A DNA stretch of 64,000 nucleotides from Amia ocellicauda (taxonomy: Eukaryota > Chordata > Actinopteri > Amiiformes > Amiidae), in assembly GCF_036373705.1 (NCBI RefSeq), contig NC_089866.1, positions 4,783,001 through 4,847,000 of the forward strand. Direction: 5' to 3'. This document shows positions 39,188 through 53,527 of the stretch, in pieces. The notes below the pieces were generated by a model. The model was not told where the DNA came from. It worked only from the letters and a program-made list of their open reading frames with translations, and ran no database searches. Both the position numbers and the translations under genes were made by a program. The first letter of the stretch is position 1; every line of letters starts with the position of its first letter.

Positions 39188-40263
39188 GTATTTAAAAACA
39201 ACTGAAGAAGAAAAACAAGCACAAGACGAAGGTCGTGTAATTTAATTTGGTAATTTATCGTTTTGATTGCTGTACAGTATCTCAGTCGCTAGCTTGCATG
39301 TTGACTAAAGTAACTGTTTGAATGACGAAGACATTAAATGTGTAGCTAAACCACATGTCTGGTTGTGTGTTTTTTTTTCCTGGTTCACCTGACCTGTCAC
39401 CACAAATGTTTTATTAAGATATGGTGGCTGAGTATTTGCAAGGTATGCCTTGAAAGCTCCCGGACGTCTGTCTCTTCCTGTCTAAATTGCAACCCGGAGT
39501 CCCACTACTTTGTGCATTGAGGAAACACACACCCCTCCCACTGGAATAATGCATATTATACTGAATTATCTATCATTGGTCTGTGTCATGTTTCTTAAAT
39601 GGTTATAAAGTTTTATTTTAGCAGTTTCCATTTCTACAGTTTTTTATCTGAAACTATATACTTCTGCAACTCATACTGATCTCTATATTGATTAAATCCC
39701 TTTGTATTCATGTTTTTGCAACATATTGTTGTATTGTTTTATTAAATTATGAGGAGGCGCAGTCATGTTTCGTCATTGCTCAGGGAGGCTCGTTTTGACA
39801 CAGTTTGAGATCCCCTGGTCTAGATAGACTTATTTAAACCTGCAAAGTGTCTAATAAATCTCAGTCAGGACCTTTGTTGACCGACAGACTACACATGATG
39901 GTGCTGCTGACTTTGCCTGGGGCAAAAAACTGTGCTGCCCAACATCGATCCTAATGAAAGAGTTATCTAGTGTGAAGTCCAACACAAATACAGCTGCATT
40001 GTCTGTCCCCCCAATCTAATGCTAACACATATAATCCCATTTTGAGCTGATCCACTATCCGGACTTGGCTTTCAATATTGACCTACATGACCTGTAACGC
40101 CATCATGCAGAATTACTGTATATTTGCAGAGTTGGGGTATCAGACCAGTTTGAATCAAAACGATTCGCCTTTAACAAACGAAATTCCAAGATGTAATGCT
40201 ATGGGCTGCTAGACGTTTATTTGATGTATTTATTTTTAGGACAGCTTTAAGTTGGACTGGAGA
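39188..40263. other. Intergenic, upstream of jmjd8
   Basis: AT-rich sequence between the LINE and the jmjd8 promoter, with no recognisable gene. Confidence 0.5.
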
Positions 40264-40288
40264 ACTACATGTCCCAGAGTGCACCGCG
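40264..40288 (+). promoter_or_regulatory. jmjd8: ZNF143/Staf-type promoter site of jmjd8
   Basis: The sequence ACTACATGTCCCAGAGTGC followed by ACCGCG matches the ZNF143 (Staf) pattern ACTACAnnTCCCAnnnTGCnnnGCG at every fixed position. It lies 192-216 bases before the jmjd8 start codon in a locally GC-rich stretch without a TATA box. Such sites are common in TATA-less housekeeping promoters. Confidence 0.65.
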
Positions 40289-40479
40289 CGTACCTATTGT
40301 CCGCTGTGGAGGTCTCTGAGTGGCTGCCAGCTGCAGGAAGCAAAGCGACCCGATGTGATAAATGAGCTGAAAAAGTCTCTCACCAGCAGCTGTAGTTTCA
40401 CGCACACGAATCAAGAAAGAGAGCAGTGTTTGATCATCACACCGACCCGCCTTTCAGCGATCGTTTCTTTGCAAAACTG

Positions 40480-43175
40480 ATGGAAAGGCTGCTGGCGATT
40501 TGTCTCTTATTCGGCTCTTTACCGGCGGAAACTCGGGGTTTGGATGCCGAGACTGAGTTGACGACTAGCGATGGGGGCTGGTGAGTAACTTCAGCAGATC
40601 TTCATCATCATCATAACTCGCCGATATTGATTGCATTGCATCTGTCACAAGGATGCACAAGGATTCACAAGGAAGCAGAGGCGACCGCATCCTGGTCGCG
40701 TTCTTGCAGCGCAGACGTTCGCAGGTCTGCGCGGCTCCACCAATCGGATGGCCGAGATTGTGCAGATCTGCGGACATCTGCGCTACTCGGACGCAACTCC
40801 TGTGCTTTCTCTCCTCCGACTAACCGCACACACCGTGCATGTGTAGTGGCCATATGTTTGACGAGATAAGGATATGGCACCAGAATGATGGGACTGAACT
40901 CTAGATGTATGTATGCTCCCCTACACGATTTAAATGCACCCTTCCCTGTTGTAAAGGTTTCTAAAACGGTCTTGCAAATGGCTGAACACCACTAATAGGC
41001 TAATTGGCCACAAACACTAATCTACTTTGCACAATGTCCATCTCCGTCCAAACACAGGGTCTCCAGCCCAGAGTCCAGCCTGGCCGAGGAGGGCCCGTGC
41101 AGCATCGCGATCAGGGACCAGTCGCTGACCTACTCGGAGTTCATTGAAGAGTGAGTAGAGTGTGTGTACGGACTGTGGTACAACTCTGTGGTTATCTTTT
41201 TCCTGGAAGACTAATGTTGTCCGTTTACTTGTTTACAGATACGCTTATTCCAAGCCTGTCATAGTCAGAGGTCTGTCTGATAACACCGTGAGTAACCGCT
41301 TCAGTCACCGGGCATCTATGGGTTACTGCCTCACCTGCAGCTTTTCAAAATGTTGTAAACGTCGCTTAAATAAATATGTACATCTGAACTGTATATATAT
41401 TTCCAGAATCCACTCCTCTTATTTGATGCCATGCCTTTGTTTGTAGTACAATATCATTATGCATGTGAAACGCACCTGACGGTCTTGTTCTGACGCACGT
41501 CCGTGTGTTTCACAGAAGTTCCGGTTCCTGTGCTCAAAGGCCGCCCTCCTGCAGCACTACGGGCCTCGGCTGGTCCGCCTGAGCACAGCCAACACCTATT
41601 CCTACAGGAAAGGTCAGTGGGATGCCTCCAGATCCCTGGCACTGCTGGGATGATAATGAATCAGCCTGGCACCGAAATATCGGAATCCTTGTGCTGAACT
41701 GAACACGTAATTGCAGCGTCCATGGGAGAGACCTTCCACTGGACCCCACTGCATAGCATCAGCAAGTCGCCTGCACCGTTTGGAGCCTGAACCCCAGCCC
41801 TAGTCGCCACCGTTTCAAGCCAGACCCCGGTTTCATCGCTGATGCAGAAATCTGCTCCGTTACTCAATATAATGCTCTCTTAACATCCTGTGATTGTCAA
41901 TAAAGGTTTAATAATCATGTCTTTCAGTGGACGTGCCCTTCCAGGAATTCGTGGAGCGCCTGCTGAGGCCGCAGTCCCCGGACACCCTGGGCAGCGGTGA
42001 GTCCTTCTCCAAGTCGCTCCGCTTCGGTGTAACGCGTCTGCTGGATGTTGCGGGAACATGACACGAATCGCATTCACTTCAACGCAAACCGAACACTGTG
42101 GGTTTCGTATTTACAGACACGCTGTACTTCTTCGGAGACAACAACTTCACCGAATGGCACTCGCTGTTCCAGCACTACCGGCCCCCTCCCTACGCCCTCC
42201 CCCACACCAGTGGAGCCTACAGCTTTGGGATCGCAGGTGAGCCTCGGTCTGGGTCTCGAACCTGTACAGGTGAGCCGAGATGCTGCGTTTACTGCAGCAC
42301 ACCCCTGTTTGCATAGTACGGCCGAGAACAGGGTGTGTACTGTAGCGTAACCATGTGTAGGACACGTATAGGAGCTCCTTTCACCGTCTCCTCGCAGGAT
42401 CTGTGACTCTGGCGTCCTGGTCTTAGTCTGTGTGACGTACGTCAGTCAGGACCATCTCACTCTTGAGTGGGAGGGGCTCTCTCTAAAGGTTGATCTGTCT
42501 TTCCTAGGGCCCGGAACAGGGGTCCCTTTCCACTGGCACGGCCCTGGCTATTCGGAGGTCATCTACGGGAGGAAGGTAATCAGAAAGGGACGCTTTCACT
42601 GGATCTGCTTGAACTAACCCACACCATTTTCAATTCAAACCCATCGGCAGATCCCCCCCCCCTTACTGTGTGTGTTTTCCCCCCAGCGCTGGTTTTTGTA
42701 TCCACCTGAAAAAGAACCCCATTTCCACCCCAACCGGACCACCCTGTCCTGGCTAACGGACACGTACCCCTCGCTGCCCCCGGACGAGAGGCCCGTGGAG
42801 TGTACCATCCGCCCAGGGGAGGTGAGTGAAGCGTCATTGTAGCTGCTGGGGCTCCATTACAGTTTATAATAATGAAATTTCAGGGTCATTACAGACCTGA
42901 TATTATACTAGGGAACTGAACAGCAGGTGATCAATACATTTTCCAAAATTTCAGTCATGAAAACTGAAACCAAAAAGGGGCCGAAGTCAAAGGCCCAACT
43001 GTTAGCTTTGTTGTACACTGTTTTACTGGTAAATACTGTTGCTGAATCACGGTTGCAGTAGCAGCTGTCTGACCTCTGCTCCTCTTGCTGCCAGGCGCTG
43101 TATTTCCCTGACCACTGGTGGCACGCCACTCTCAATTTGGACACCAGTGTCTTCATCTCCACCTTCCTGGGGTGA
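40480..43175 (+). CDS. jmjd8: JmjC domain-containing protein 8
   Basis: Nine coding exons: 40480-40580, 41058-41150, 41239-41287, 41516-41612, 41928-41996, 42117-42236, 42508-42575, 42687-42821 and 43095-43175. All have GT/AG borders and joined frames, giving 270 aa, close to the human length. Residues 1-20 (MERLLAICLLFGSLPAETRG) look like a cleaved signal peptide, in line with the ER-lumen location known for JMJD8. The rest is the cupin/JmjC fold: LSTANTYSY, DTLYFFGDNNFTEW, the GVPFHWHGPGYSEVIYGRK strand, and DHWWHATLN with the C-terminal histidine. The first metal motif reads His-Trp-His, where active JmjC oxygenases have HxD/E. The human protein has the same, so classical demethylase activity is doubtful. 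The gene converges on stub1, its neighbour in mammals too. Confidence 0.95.
40708..40784. repeat. Palindromic element, copy 1 (jmjd8 intron 1)
   Basis: The left arm AGCGCAGACGTTCGCAGG continues to TCTGCGC, and the right arm 40760-40784 is its reverse complement at 21 of 25 positions. All four differences are transitions. The 27-base centre contains CCAATCGGATGGCC. A second copy with the same arms and centre occurs at 53442-53527 in opposite orientation. The family is not recognised; it resembles a very small MITE or foldback repeat. Confidence 0.75.
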
Positions 43176-43416
43176 CGTCTTGATTCCGTAGGCGCCGAGT
43201 CTGCTTCTCGCCGGCTTCTAAGGAAGAGGACTCGATTAACCTAAAACCACACGACCTTTGGGACGCATTTTGACCCCTCACGTGGCCAGTTTGTGCTAAA
43301 GAAGGGCTCAGAGCCGAAGTGAACCCGAGTCCCAGCTCTAATTCAAGGTCCATCACCACGCTGACATGGTTTATTTTTGACACAATGATGATCAGGGTTA
43401 GGGGGCTCCACTAAGA

Positions 43417-43422
43417 AATAAA
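43417..43422 (+). terminator. jmjd8: jmjd8 poly(A) signal
   Basis: An AATAAA hexamer lies 242 bases after the jmjd8 stop codon, just before the left end of the second Tc1 element. It is the only canonical signal between the stop and that insertion. Confidence 0.6.
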
Positions 43423-43430
43423 CGGTAATA

Positions 43431-44310
43431 CACTAAACACAATTATAAACACAACATGCAACGATTTTAAAGATTTACAGTTCATATAAGGAAATCAGTC
43501 AATTGAAGTCCATTCACTCAAGTTGTGAGGGGGGCGTGCGATGGGCTGCTGACCACAGGACTGTCCACCAGAGCTGCAGTCGGGTCCAGACCCTGGCGAG
43601 GACGATGAGCCGCAGATGAGCTTCCCCGAGATGCTTTCTGATCATTTGTGTAGAAGTTTTTCTGTTGTGCGAACCCACGGTGTCACCGGCTGTTCGGTGA
43701 GGCTGGTCTCAGATGATCGGGCAGGTGGAGAAGCTGGATGTGGAGTCCTGGGCTTATAGTAGAGCAATTAACATTCAATTCTATGGCAGCAGCTCTGGTG
43801 GACATCCCTGAAGTCGGTAGCCAATCGCACGCTCCCTCACAACGGGAGACATCCGTGGCATTGTGTTGCGCGACAAAACTGCACTTTTTAGAGCAGCCTT
43901 TTGTTGTCCCCAGCACAAGGTGCACCTGTGTAAACGTTCATGCAGTTTAATCGACTTCCTGATACGCCACACCACTCTACCTCTGCACCAAAACCAAAAA
44001 TTGTAGTAGAATCTTCCTTTGTAACTGCCAGTCCCTCTGCATGTGTGTGTTATAATCTGTTTATTGTATTACTTGATTTTGTATAGGTCAACTTTTTATG
44101 CAAGATGTCTTGAAAGTAATAACATTTTATTTGGCAGATGCCTATTACCTGTCAGGTGGATGGGTTTTCTTGGAGAAAGAGCGCAATGTTCACTAACAGG
44201 GATGTAAACAAACGTGTGCACAACATGCGAGAGAAATAACCCCTGGGCTCTTTTATTTCAGCTCCTGAAACACGGGACCAACACTTGTTGCGTTTATATT
44301 TTTGTTCAGT
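43431..44310 (-). mobile_element. Decayed Tc1-like transposon
   Basis: The right end, on the minus strand, reads CTGAACAAAAATATAAACGC. The left end, CTAAACACAATTATAAAC, is a mutated form of the same inverted repeat. TA pairs flank both sides. About 880 bp remain, with transposase traces on the minus strand. This terminal sequence is typical of Tc1 elements common in fish. The accumulated changes make it clearly older than the element at 33.5 kb. Confidence 0.82.
43683..43925 (-). pseudogene. Fragment of Tc1-like transposase N-terminal domain
   Basis: Two overlapping frames carry recognisable N-terminal pieces: MPRMSPVVRERAIGY (about 43870-43826) and GMSTRAAAIELNVNCSTIS (about 43810-43750), the helix-turn-helix region. 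A frameshift separates them. The catalytic part is not recognisable. Non-functional. Confidence 0.8.
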
Positions 44311-47300
44311 ATATATTTTTCAATTGGTTTATTCAAAGATTTAATTGAATAATTTAAAGACACGAGTGGAGGCTCTGCCAACGCTGGACCTGAGGACATC
44401 CGATTACACTGGCCTCTGTTCTTCTGCAATAAAAATCTTCATGCAGTACAAGGTCTCCTTTGCCGTTTGAACAGCAATTCAAAAGAAGAAACAAGTATGT
44501 CCTTGGTTTGTAATATATAATCTTTATTAACTCACCATATTTAAGATTAGATACCACTTGGTTGCAGTGAAAGCCACTGGATCGGAAGGCGAAACAGCTG
44601 GCTGATTACGTGACATTCATATCGACACCGACCAATAGATACAACGGGCTTGCCCCGATGACGGTGACACGGAAACACAACAAACACCAGTCTGCCGATT
44701 TCAGAACGGAGAGGGGGAGAAAAAAATAATAAAGTGAGGATATGGGTCTATGACACAGAAAAGCAGGCAACAACCACACAATCACAAGTGACCTGCCCCA
44801 GAGGAGGGGTCTGTAAACCAACGTGGTCTTCACCGCAGAAATCTGAGCTGCTGCTATCACAGTTACCTTGAGGGGTTTACTAGTTTAAATCATAAAGGGC
44901 GAGTATCTCATATAGACCACGGTTTTGCAAAAACAAAGCCTCAACGGTGCTCTGTTTCAGAACATCGTCAACTAGGATAACGCACGTGCTTTATGGAAGA
45001 AAGTGGCTGCACAGTCTGTCGTGGCAAAGACGTTATACTGATGAGAGAACATCCTACATCCTCTCTCTCTCCTCTGCTCCAGTAAAGCAGCACTAGACCA
45101 CGACCTAAGAGTGTCAAAGACCACGGCAGCCCATGGCGAACGCGGGAGGAACGGGCCTGCATAGCGTACATCTGTAAATCGGAGCTGGAACGCACAACAG
45201 AAACATATATGAGGTCTTCAGTATCGAAATGAACAAACCCAGCAGCGGAGAAAATAACAAAGACGTCGTTTCAAACCCAGAAATCACAGGTGAGGAAATG
45301 GCTGCTGGAAGCTGGAAGCTGGGAGCCACACTTTCAAACGAGCGTTGGCTGAAAGCAAAGCAAAGGCTGTGAGGGCTGCAGAGTTGGCCTTACTTTTTGC
45401 AGAGGTCAGACACAATGCAAACAACTTCTGTCTGCTCTGCCAAAACAAAGTTGTGCGTTCAATTGTGTCGACATTTCCGATAAAGAAGTCGTATCTTTAA
45501 AAAAAAAAAAAAGGTATCAATACATAAACCCTGAAAAGGTGAATGACATAAATCTAACAAACAGCTTTGAAAACGTTTACGGATCCTAACATATTGACAA
45601 GATATCCTGCAGATGTTAATGTGATTTAAAGATCTAGAAGATTCTTATGCCAGTTGTAATAATTTAAGTTTTGTTTCACCTCATACCTGTGAGGCGTTGC
45701 TGCACACAAAACAAAACAAAAAAACACCCAAATCGGGCATGCTCAACATTTCTGTGTTCTCAGAGAACAGGTAGCTGTAGATGTAAACGACACATTGCAA
45801 TAGACAAAGCCAGGTTTCCAGTGAACACTAAACTGGCCACACTATCCAGGTCCTGACTGTGCGATTGTGCATCTCTGTTGTACGAACGGGGCTCAAGGGA
45901 TACAGCATCAGGCATGATTAAAAAGGAGACTTCAGCCCCTGGAAACATGAGTGACTCGTAATAATCTGAACATCTGGTGAATAAAATCGTGGGGAAAAGA
46001 AAACACCTTGTCAAGCAAATTTATTTACAAAGCAACAAATGAAAAAAAAAAAAAAAAAATGATGATGTCAAGCACAACAGAAAAGTCGGAGATCAAATAC
46101 AAACGCACCTGCACTGAACCGCAGTGACGTCTGTATACCAGTGATGTCCAACGTTTGTGGGCCATCAGCTGTCCAAACGGTCTCTGAATTGGGATTTAAT
46201 TTTTACTTGTGATGCTCCTAGCAACAACTTAGTAAGTGTGCCTCCAGTTTCTCCCTTTCCACCTTTCCTCGTTAAAGACGACCAAATTATCGATGATCCA
46301 AAATCATCTCCAGGAAACAATCCTCTTTTTTTCCTGTGCATCTCTCTGTATAACATCAATTTTAAATTTTCTAGTTCTAATTCTTAGCTACATAAAACCA
46401 ATTTATAACCAAGTTCAATGGGTACAACTAGAAAAAGCTCAACTACTGTCGTTTAGTGGGACAAAGCATTGATCTTCGCCGACAGAGACGCAACACCACA
46501 TTCAGATAATAAAGTGCTGCGCTTCCACGCCATATGTGATGCACAAGGTTATCAGAAAAGGGAAAACAGAGTTCTAAGGTAACTTGATTCCTGGCAGGTT
46601 TGTTATTAAAACTGAACTTAAAGATGACATTTTTTCAATCGGGCAAAGATTGATTTCAGGAGACCTACTTTAAAACCGAATCAATATAACGCAACGATTA
46701 TTAATGTTTTGAGGTGCAGCGATTTGTGTCTTGGGTGCAGATTCCTAAAAGCATGTTGTGTGTGTGTGTGTGTGTGTGTGCGCGTGCGCGTGTGTGTGTG
46801 CGCGCGTCGAGGACGGTGCACTACTGGGCACGGGTGCCGGTGAGGGGGGGGCTCCCACTAAGACATCAATTGTCAGTTTTGAAAAACTGGCTTTAAACCT
46901 TACCAATACTATTCCACTGTGGGAAAACAGATACACAGGACGACAGAAGTACTACAGTGCTAGATTACAATGGCATCACCGCAATGCCATCACTCTGTGA
47001 ACGCATACGCAATTTGCCAAGACCGCGCGAGACGACTTTAACCATTGCCACGGCAAGCCCAGACCTCCTGCATTACTTTATGTTATTTTATATTATTTTA
47101 GGAGAGTCTTTTACCATCTCCTGCTATATTCTCTTCCACTCGATTTAGGGAGGGTTTTTTATCTATTTTTTGGGGGTAGATTGCCTACATTTGTATTTGC
47201 TTCGGGGAACAGGAGCATTCAGATTCGGCGACTTCAATACCAGTTTCCACTTTACAGTGCTGTTGCGGTTACTTTCCAACGAGGAATCAAGGCAAATGAA

Positions 47301-48913
47301 CAGCAAGGCAGACATTATTACGCATATTTGGTGACATAACAGCAACTTCACAATGGAGAGCACGGGTTCTCTCGTACACGAGTCTAGAAGTGGAAACTGA
47401 CCTGTGCCATGCCCCCTAGGCTGTCTTTTCTACGACGGACCGATAACTAAACTGTACTCTTGGCTCATTTGTGCAGTACACAGGACCCATGAGTTGTGAC
47501 TAAGACATGGGCCATCAGGTGTCTTCTCATGTCATGTGTACAAAACTGCCTCCTTGCAACAGTGCAGGTCTTTGTACAGTCGTATTTCTGTAGGCAGAAT
47601 CATCCTAAAGCAACCTGATCAGCTGGGACAAAGACACCCCTTGCTCAGTGGTTAGGCAACAGACTTGGGTTAATGGGATGACGATGCGGATTGAGCTGGG
47701 GCAGACAATGCAAATAATGAGGTTTTAGAAATGCATTAAAATCAGACTGAACTAAGGATTAACTGTACCTTTTCATGTGAATCAGTTTAATATGCTTCCA
47801 CTGGATCACCTGCATTCACTTCATATTTATATATACACACTGGAGCAAAGTTTCCAATTAAGAATGTAAATCAGTGGGAAAATGAACAGATTCTCTGAGA
47901 CATTGCTCGTGTCTGCAGGTACTCAAACTCATTAATGTTAGTTTTCTTTGTTCGCTCTGTGGGAGATACAGCTATTAATTATATGACACTGGAGACCATG
48001 TGTGCCACATAACAATAGTGTAGAGGAGTTATTTAAATTACCCAAAACAATTATAATCAGAAGAAAAAAAATATATTACATTTGGTAGCAATTCTAGCAT
48101 CAGCATATTTCTTTTGGCAGACTAGCGTCCTTTAGCATCCTACAGATATATGCAATCTTTGAAGATTAGTCTTATAAAGAATAGTATATATCTTTGCACC
48201 GGCTCACTGTCCAAATGATCGCAACCAACTGTAATATAATGTAGAAGAAAGGCAGCCGAATTCAGTGGCATGCTTTCACACAGCAGTCCCCCCAATCCGA
48301 GCAATGCATAGAAGCCATCGCATCTCGTGCAAACGCAGAAACGCACACCGTCCGGCTGTAGTGCAGGCTTTCCCTTCAATCAAACGCGTAATTGGAGGTT
48401 TATCACAGCCCTCCTTATTTTATTAACCCGCCGATTCTCGGGACACTCGGAGAAGCCCGGGGTCTGGGACATGGGAACCGAATAGAATAAAAGAATAATT
48501 AAAAGAGCAAGAAAGCTGGTTTGCGAAGAGATCAGAGACTCATCTTCTGTTGCATTTAGAAACCATTTCCATCAAGGGTGGTCTCATCTCTATAACCCAG
48601 CCTCGACAGTGGGGGTCCTCGCCTGGCAGGCCAGTGCAAAGCTACCGAAGTAAACGTCTGTTGACACGGCCCTACATTTCACTGAAAAACATCCAGCTGC
48701 AGGGCGACCCTTTTCAGAAACTATCCACTTCACACTCAACCAAGTCCAAATGACGCTGAAAACAGGTATCGATGCAGTCCTGCAGACCACGCTTTTCAAT
48801 TGTTTCTCCTTAAATGTTTCCCTACAAAGCAATTGTTGGCATTTATTTACACTAGTTTTCCCACAAAAGCTCCTACACTTGGCAGAGAACAGCAGGGGGG
48901 GGAGAGGTGACCG
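44311..48913. other. Intergenic between jmjd8 and stub1
   Basis: About 4.6 kb without a recognisable gene. It includes a poly-A run near 46041, a TG/CG alternating tract at 46757-46806 and scattered AT-rich sequence. The convergent gene ends lie on both sides, and no promoter-like block is evident. Confidence 0.5.
46757..46806. repeat. (TG)n/(CG)n alternating purine-pyrimidine tract
   Basis: About 50 bases of strict purine-pyrimidine alternation: TG repeats, then GCGCGTGCGCG, TG repeats again, and GCGCGCG. This composition is the classical one for left-handed Z-DNA. It lies between the convergent jmjd8 and stub1 genes. Confidence 0.9.
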
Positions 48914-48919
48914 TTTATT
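48914..48919 (-). terminator. stub1: Probable stub1 poly(A) signal
   Basis: TTTATT on the plus strand reads AATAAA on the minus strand, 409 bases past the stub1 stop. That is a plausible 3' UTR length for this gene. Other TTTATT words lie further on. Confidence 0.45.
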
Positions 48920-49327
48920 ACACGGGTTCTCCAGGCGCTCCGTCAGCCAGACAAGAGTTAATCCTTATTTCTATCCACTAATAACCACAATTAAAAAAAA
49001 CTGAATTCAATGTGGAAACGGTCCAGCGAACACAGATGATGAGATGGTTTGTGGGTGGTTTAGGAATATGGATGAAGAACTAAGATTAAAAACTTAAAAA
49101 GAGCCATGAAATAAGGGTTAAGGACCTTTTGTTGCTTTTAAAGGGGATCTGGGAGCTTCAGGGAGGACAAAGGAGGAGGAACACGCAGCTCACAGATGGC
49201 CCGCGCTCCGGTAAGGCAGTCTGTGGCGCGGCCGCTGCGTTAAAGTGCAAATCCAGGAGGGCATATCGGTTTGTTTTGTTTGTTTCTTTCTTTCTTTCGC
49301 TTTGCTCCGTCTCCAGCCCCGTGCAGT

Positions 49328-51306
<1,979 letters not shown>

Positions 51307-51552
51307 CTTCTCCGCCAACCCCGCCGCGCCCGCTCCGCTCTGCTTCCCAATCTTGCTCCCCGTGTCTCCGGCTGGGCACCCGGCACTCTCTCGGGCTGCG
51401 TCAGGCTGAATCCCCCCCCTGCCACCAGCTCCCTGGGGGGCACGACGAGAGGACAGTCAAGGACACGAGGCAGTACAGCACACCCTGGAAGCAAACAACC
51501 CCCTCCCCTCTACCGATCAGGGCAATCAGCTTCACACTGAACAGACCTCACG

Positions 51553-51574
51553 GACGGGGTATTTAAACCCCGTC
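51553..51574. promoter_or_regulatory. stub1: Palindromic TATA-like element upstream of stub1
   Basis: The arms GACGGGGT and ACCCCGTC are exact reverse complements around the core ATTTAA, which gives TATTTAAA on the plus strand and TTTAAATA on the minus strand. It lies about 250 bases before the stub1 start codon, in a locally GC-rich stretch. It may serve as core promoter for stub1; the symmetry would allow initiation in both directions. This role is inferred. Confidence 0.35.
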
Positions 51575-52169
51575 TGAGCGAAAGCGAGAGTGCCGAGTCG
51601 GAGTCGTCTGCCGCCGAAATGTAATTTATGGATTCCAATTGGTACAAGAGCACAGAATCTGAAGCGTCCGACTCCGCTGCTCACTGGCGGTCTAATTCGC
51701 TGGCACAGCACTCCTAATACGGCTCATTAGGTCTTAAAATGATGTACCTACAGTTAAGGCTTCACAATTCATGAACAACAACAACAAAAGAATATGCATT
51801 TAATTATAAGCGTGTATTTCAAAACTCAGCATTCTCTCATTTCCAACCACAGCTTTTTTTTCCTCCTTCACACTGGAACTTTGAAGCAAGAAAGTAAGGT
51901 TAAAGTCGATATCTTTATTAGTATTAAACCTAGCTATAGCCAGTCATTTAAGGATAGTTTAAGTATCACTTAAGGCTTGTACATAAATCACATCCCTGTT
52001 AGATATACCCCCCCACTTCACAAACATTAATGTGATAAGTCTTTGCTTACATATGTATTGTTGGCAGTCCTACCGTTTTACTGCAACTTCTCCAACATCC
52101 ACCCCTCCCTGTAGCACGTCTCTAGGACTTAACTGGATTAGGTTGGATGTATGCTTATTGTATCGGGTA

Positions 52170-52260
52170 TTGATTATCACTGCACTTTATAATGCTTTTA
52201 AATGATTCTTGTGTAAACTGGATAAGGGCGTCTGCGAAGAAATATGTAATATAATATATG
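52170..52260 (+). repeat. Fish SINE/LINE 3' tail fragment
   Basis: Contains GTAAACTGGATAAGGGCGTC followed by TGCGAAGAAATA and an AT-rich end. The word GGATAAGGGCGTCTGC is a hallmark of the shared 3' tail of abundant fish retroposons. No tRNA-like head with A and B boxes is recognisable upstream, so the copy is truncated or decayed. Confidence 0.7.
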
Positions 52261-53441
52261 GTTGATGAGGTGCTTTAAACGCCCGATGGCACTGCCTGTA
52301 CTTCTCTTGCTTTCCATAAAATGTGCAGAAGAGGAGAACAACCCTAAAACCAAAGGATTCCCTACACTGTGTATTAAACTGTAGTGTAAAACAAGCCCAT
52401 AAAGTCCCTCAACATATACATCACATTCTGGCCAGGGAAAACGTCAGATGGAGTGAGAAACAGATGTGTACAGGTGTGGCACTGGGACAATTGTGTGTGG
52501 TTACAACGCATCTGAAGCTATTGTCATTTGTAACATCCATACCATTGCATTCTTTTATTTTACTGGCTTTAGAAGGTCGTTGAACACAGAAATTCAACTT
52601 AGACGATCCACGCCCCCCCAAGACATTATTTCCACTAGACTCCGTCCAGAAAGATTCAGAGCTGATCCGACAATATTAAATGTGATCAAAGCAGTCTTGG
52701 GAGGAAGTCTACACCATGCACGGCTCTCACACCCTTTGCGGGGTCATGAAGCAGCCGATGGACTGGCGTCAGTCCGGGCTGCTGGCCTAGTGCCGAAACA
52801 TCAGCCACGCCACCGAGGTCTGGGCTCCCCTGGCTGCAGTAAAGCCACCATCAGCACCCGTCCTGCAGCAGCTGTATAGCATGGACACTGCGTGGCACCG
52901 GGCTGGCAGATCGCCTCCCTCGGCTGCACACCAGAGACCCTGTCGGTAAGGGAGCAGCTGCTGTACCCCGCACACCCCGAGCCTCACCTGGCCACTCGAC
53001 CCCCTTCCCCTCCCTCAGCCGGCGGTCTCACACGTCTCTCCCTCGCCGGCGGTGCGGTTATTTCGTTAGGGCTGATCCCGGGTGGGTGAATCGATACCTC
53101 CTGCTCCCACCGACCGGTAGGGGATGCGCACTCGTCCCCGGTGGCGCAGCTGTTTCCCTCGGCTGCTATCCACAGGCGACGTCGCGGTTCCGCACAGTGC
53201 GGGGGCCTGCTGGGGCTGCTGCCTCCGAGGCGGCGTCTCTCTGGCGTGCGGTGCGGGACTTTCACTCACACAAGCGGCGGGGACGGGGCTGCTGCCATCG
53301 TGTGTCTTGAGCGGCGGGTCTCGGTGCGGGTCTCTCCTCCAGCGGCGCGTCCGGCTGCCTCTTGTTTTGACGAGGCGACACTACCGGAAGTGCTGTCGAG
53401 TCAGCCCCGTCCCACCCGGAAGTACAGCGGTGGCGCTCCCG

Positions 53442-53527
53442 TGCGCAGATGTTCGCAGTTCTGCGCAGACCCGCAGAATCGCGGCGATCCCATTGGTCCA
53501 GAAGAGCAGAGCTGCGGATATCTGCGC
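53442..53527. repeat. Palindromic element, copy 2 (upstream of stub1)
   Basis: The arms TGCGCAGATGTTCGCAG and (reverse complement of the right arm) AGCGCAGATATCCGCAG are mutually similar. Each matches the corresponding arm of the 40.7 kb copy at 22 of 25 positions. The centre read on the minus strand, GACCAATGGGATCGCCG, aligns with CACCAATCGGATGGCCG of copy 1, so this copy is inverted relative to it. Confidence 0.75.
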
